Assembly: GCF_000814765.1 (NCBI RefSeq)
Contig: NZ_JWIC01000003.1
Coordinates: forward strand, 395,907 to 459,906
DNA length: 64,000 nt
Reading direction: 5' to 3'
Origin: Pseudoalteromonas luteoviolacea
GTDB lineage: Bacteria > Pseudomonadota > Gammaproteobacteria > Enterobacterales > Alteromonadaceae
Part shown: in pieces, positions 63,432 to 64,000 of the stretch
Layout: the number at the start of each line of letters is the position of its first letter
Position numbering within the stretch: position 1 is the stretch's first letter
The notes under the pieces: model-generated
Databases searched by the model: none
What the model was told of the DNA's origin: nothing
What the model saw: the letters and a program-made list of their open reading frames with translations, nothing else
Made by a program: the position numbers and the translations under genes

Positions 63432-64000
63432 ATGACAAGAGCAAGGAAAGCACTGATAGATTTGTCGTCGACGTCTTATTATCACTTAATCGCACGGTGT
63501 GTACGCCGTGCTTTTTTGTGCGGAGACGATAAGTACACTGGCAAAAACTTTGACCATAGACGAACTTGGTTAGTCGAAAGAGTAAAGCTGCTCAGTCGTG
63601 TATTTGCCATTGATATAGCGGCTTATGCCGTTATGAGTAATCACTATCATTTGGTGGTCAAAGTGAATAGACAGCAAGCACTTAGTTGGTCAGACAATGA
63701 GGTGATAGGTAGGTGGTACAAGTTATACAAGGGCAGTCCAGTTATTGATAGGCAGCTAAACGGTGATGCACTTAGTGAGGCGGAGCTGTTGCTTGTATCT
63801 GAGTTAGTTGAAAAGTGGCGATCTAGGCTATTTGACATTAGTTGGTTTATGAAAAACCTTAATGAATACATTGCAAAAGAAGCAAACAAGGAAGATAACT
63901 GCACGGGTAAATACTGGGAAGGGCGGTACAAGTCTCAAGCTTTACTTGACGAAACAGAGCTGCTCAGTTGTATGGCGTATGTAGACTTAAACCCAATCCG
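63432..64000 (+). mobile_element. REP-associated tyrosine (RAYT, Y1/IS200-like) transposase, 3' end outside window
   Basis: From ATG 63432 the frame is open to the right edge (189 codons seen). It carries the Y1 HUH motif MSNHYHLVV near residue 70 and the helix with the likely nucleophile Tyr (MKNLNEYIAKEANK, near 145), then the family words YWEGRYKSQALLDE and CMAYVDLNPIR. RAYTs act on single-stranded DNA hairpins (REP sequences) and are usually single-copy, domesticated relatives of IS200/IS605. Its 5' flank carries the 15-bp word that also begins both internal integron heads. Confidence 0.9.

Overview
The window looks like chromosomal DNA of a marine gammaproteobacterium of the order Alteromonadales, most probably Pseudoalteromonas. 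This is inferred from moderate, AT-leaning base composition, RND efflux and secreted-protein genes of that group, and a long chromosomal integron with small cassettes separated by closely related attC sites. No rRNA, tRNA or CRISPR array was seen.

Layout. 0-1.5 kb: a large lipoprotein gene broken at a run of seven G, running off the left edge. 1.7-6 kb: a two-gene RND efflux operon. 6.3-18.8 kb: accessory chromosome: YkgJ-type Cys-cluster protein, secreted RTX-repeat protein, TIGR03643 and HopJ-like small proteins, VOC protein, a translationally coupled pair of a vitellogenin-like HEAT protein and a lipoprotein, TauE/SafE permease, a frameshifted LysE exporter and a beta-helix (tailspike-like) protein. 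18.8-22.2 kb: decayed gene remnants, a secreted sphingomyelinase-like phosphodiesterase and a 14-copy 8-bp tandem repeat. 22.2-26.9 kb: a tightly coupled five-gene operon (RdgB-like pyrophosphatase, FolB-like/cupin fusion, SDR, free-standing condensation domain, P450) that could make a modified pterin or related small molecule. 27.4-29 kb: a small secreted peptide, a GNAT and an AlkD-like protein.

29-53.7 kb: a four-gene trans-AT polyketide/nonribosomal peptide operon: PfaD-type enoyl reductase, free AT, CmcH/NodU-type carbamoyltransferase, and one 6701-residue megasynthase (KS-DH-KR-cMT-ACP / KS-KR-ACP / C-A-PCP / KS-KR-ACP / KS-KR-ACP-reductase). The A-domain specificity residues read by eye match the threonine code. 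The predicted product is a short C-methylated polyketide-Thr-polyketide chain released reductively and carbamoylated.

54.4-63.4 kb: a chromosomal integron. The integrase gene is doubly damaged (8-bp tandem duplication causing a frameshift, and Arg to Lys in the catalytic HxxR). About fifteen cassettes follow. The integron head (5' end of intI, LexA-like box, attI) occurs three times: intact at 55.2-55.7 kb, as a near-identical truncated copy at 59.3-59.8 kb and as a diverged copy at 60.66-61.0 kb. Both internal copies begin next to the 15-bp word AAATGGGACAGGCAC, which also cuts the last cassette just before a REP-associated (RAYT/Y1) transposase gene at the right edge. This link between RAYT-type ends and reiterated integron heads is the most unusual structure in the window. 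Cassette cargo includes an RraB-like protein and an RNase E S1-like membrane protein.
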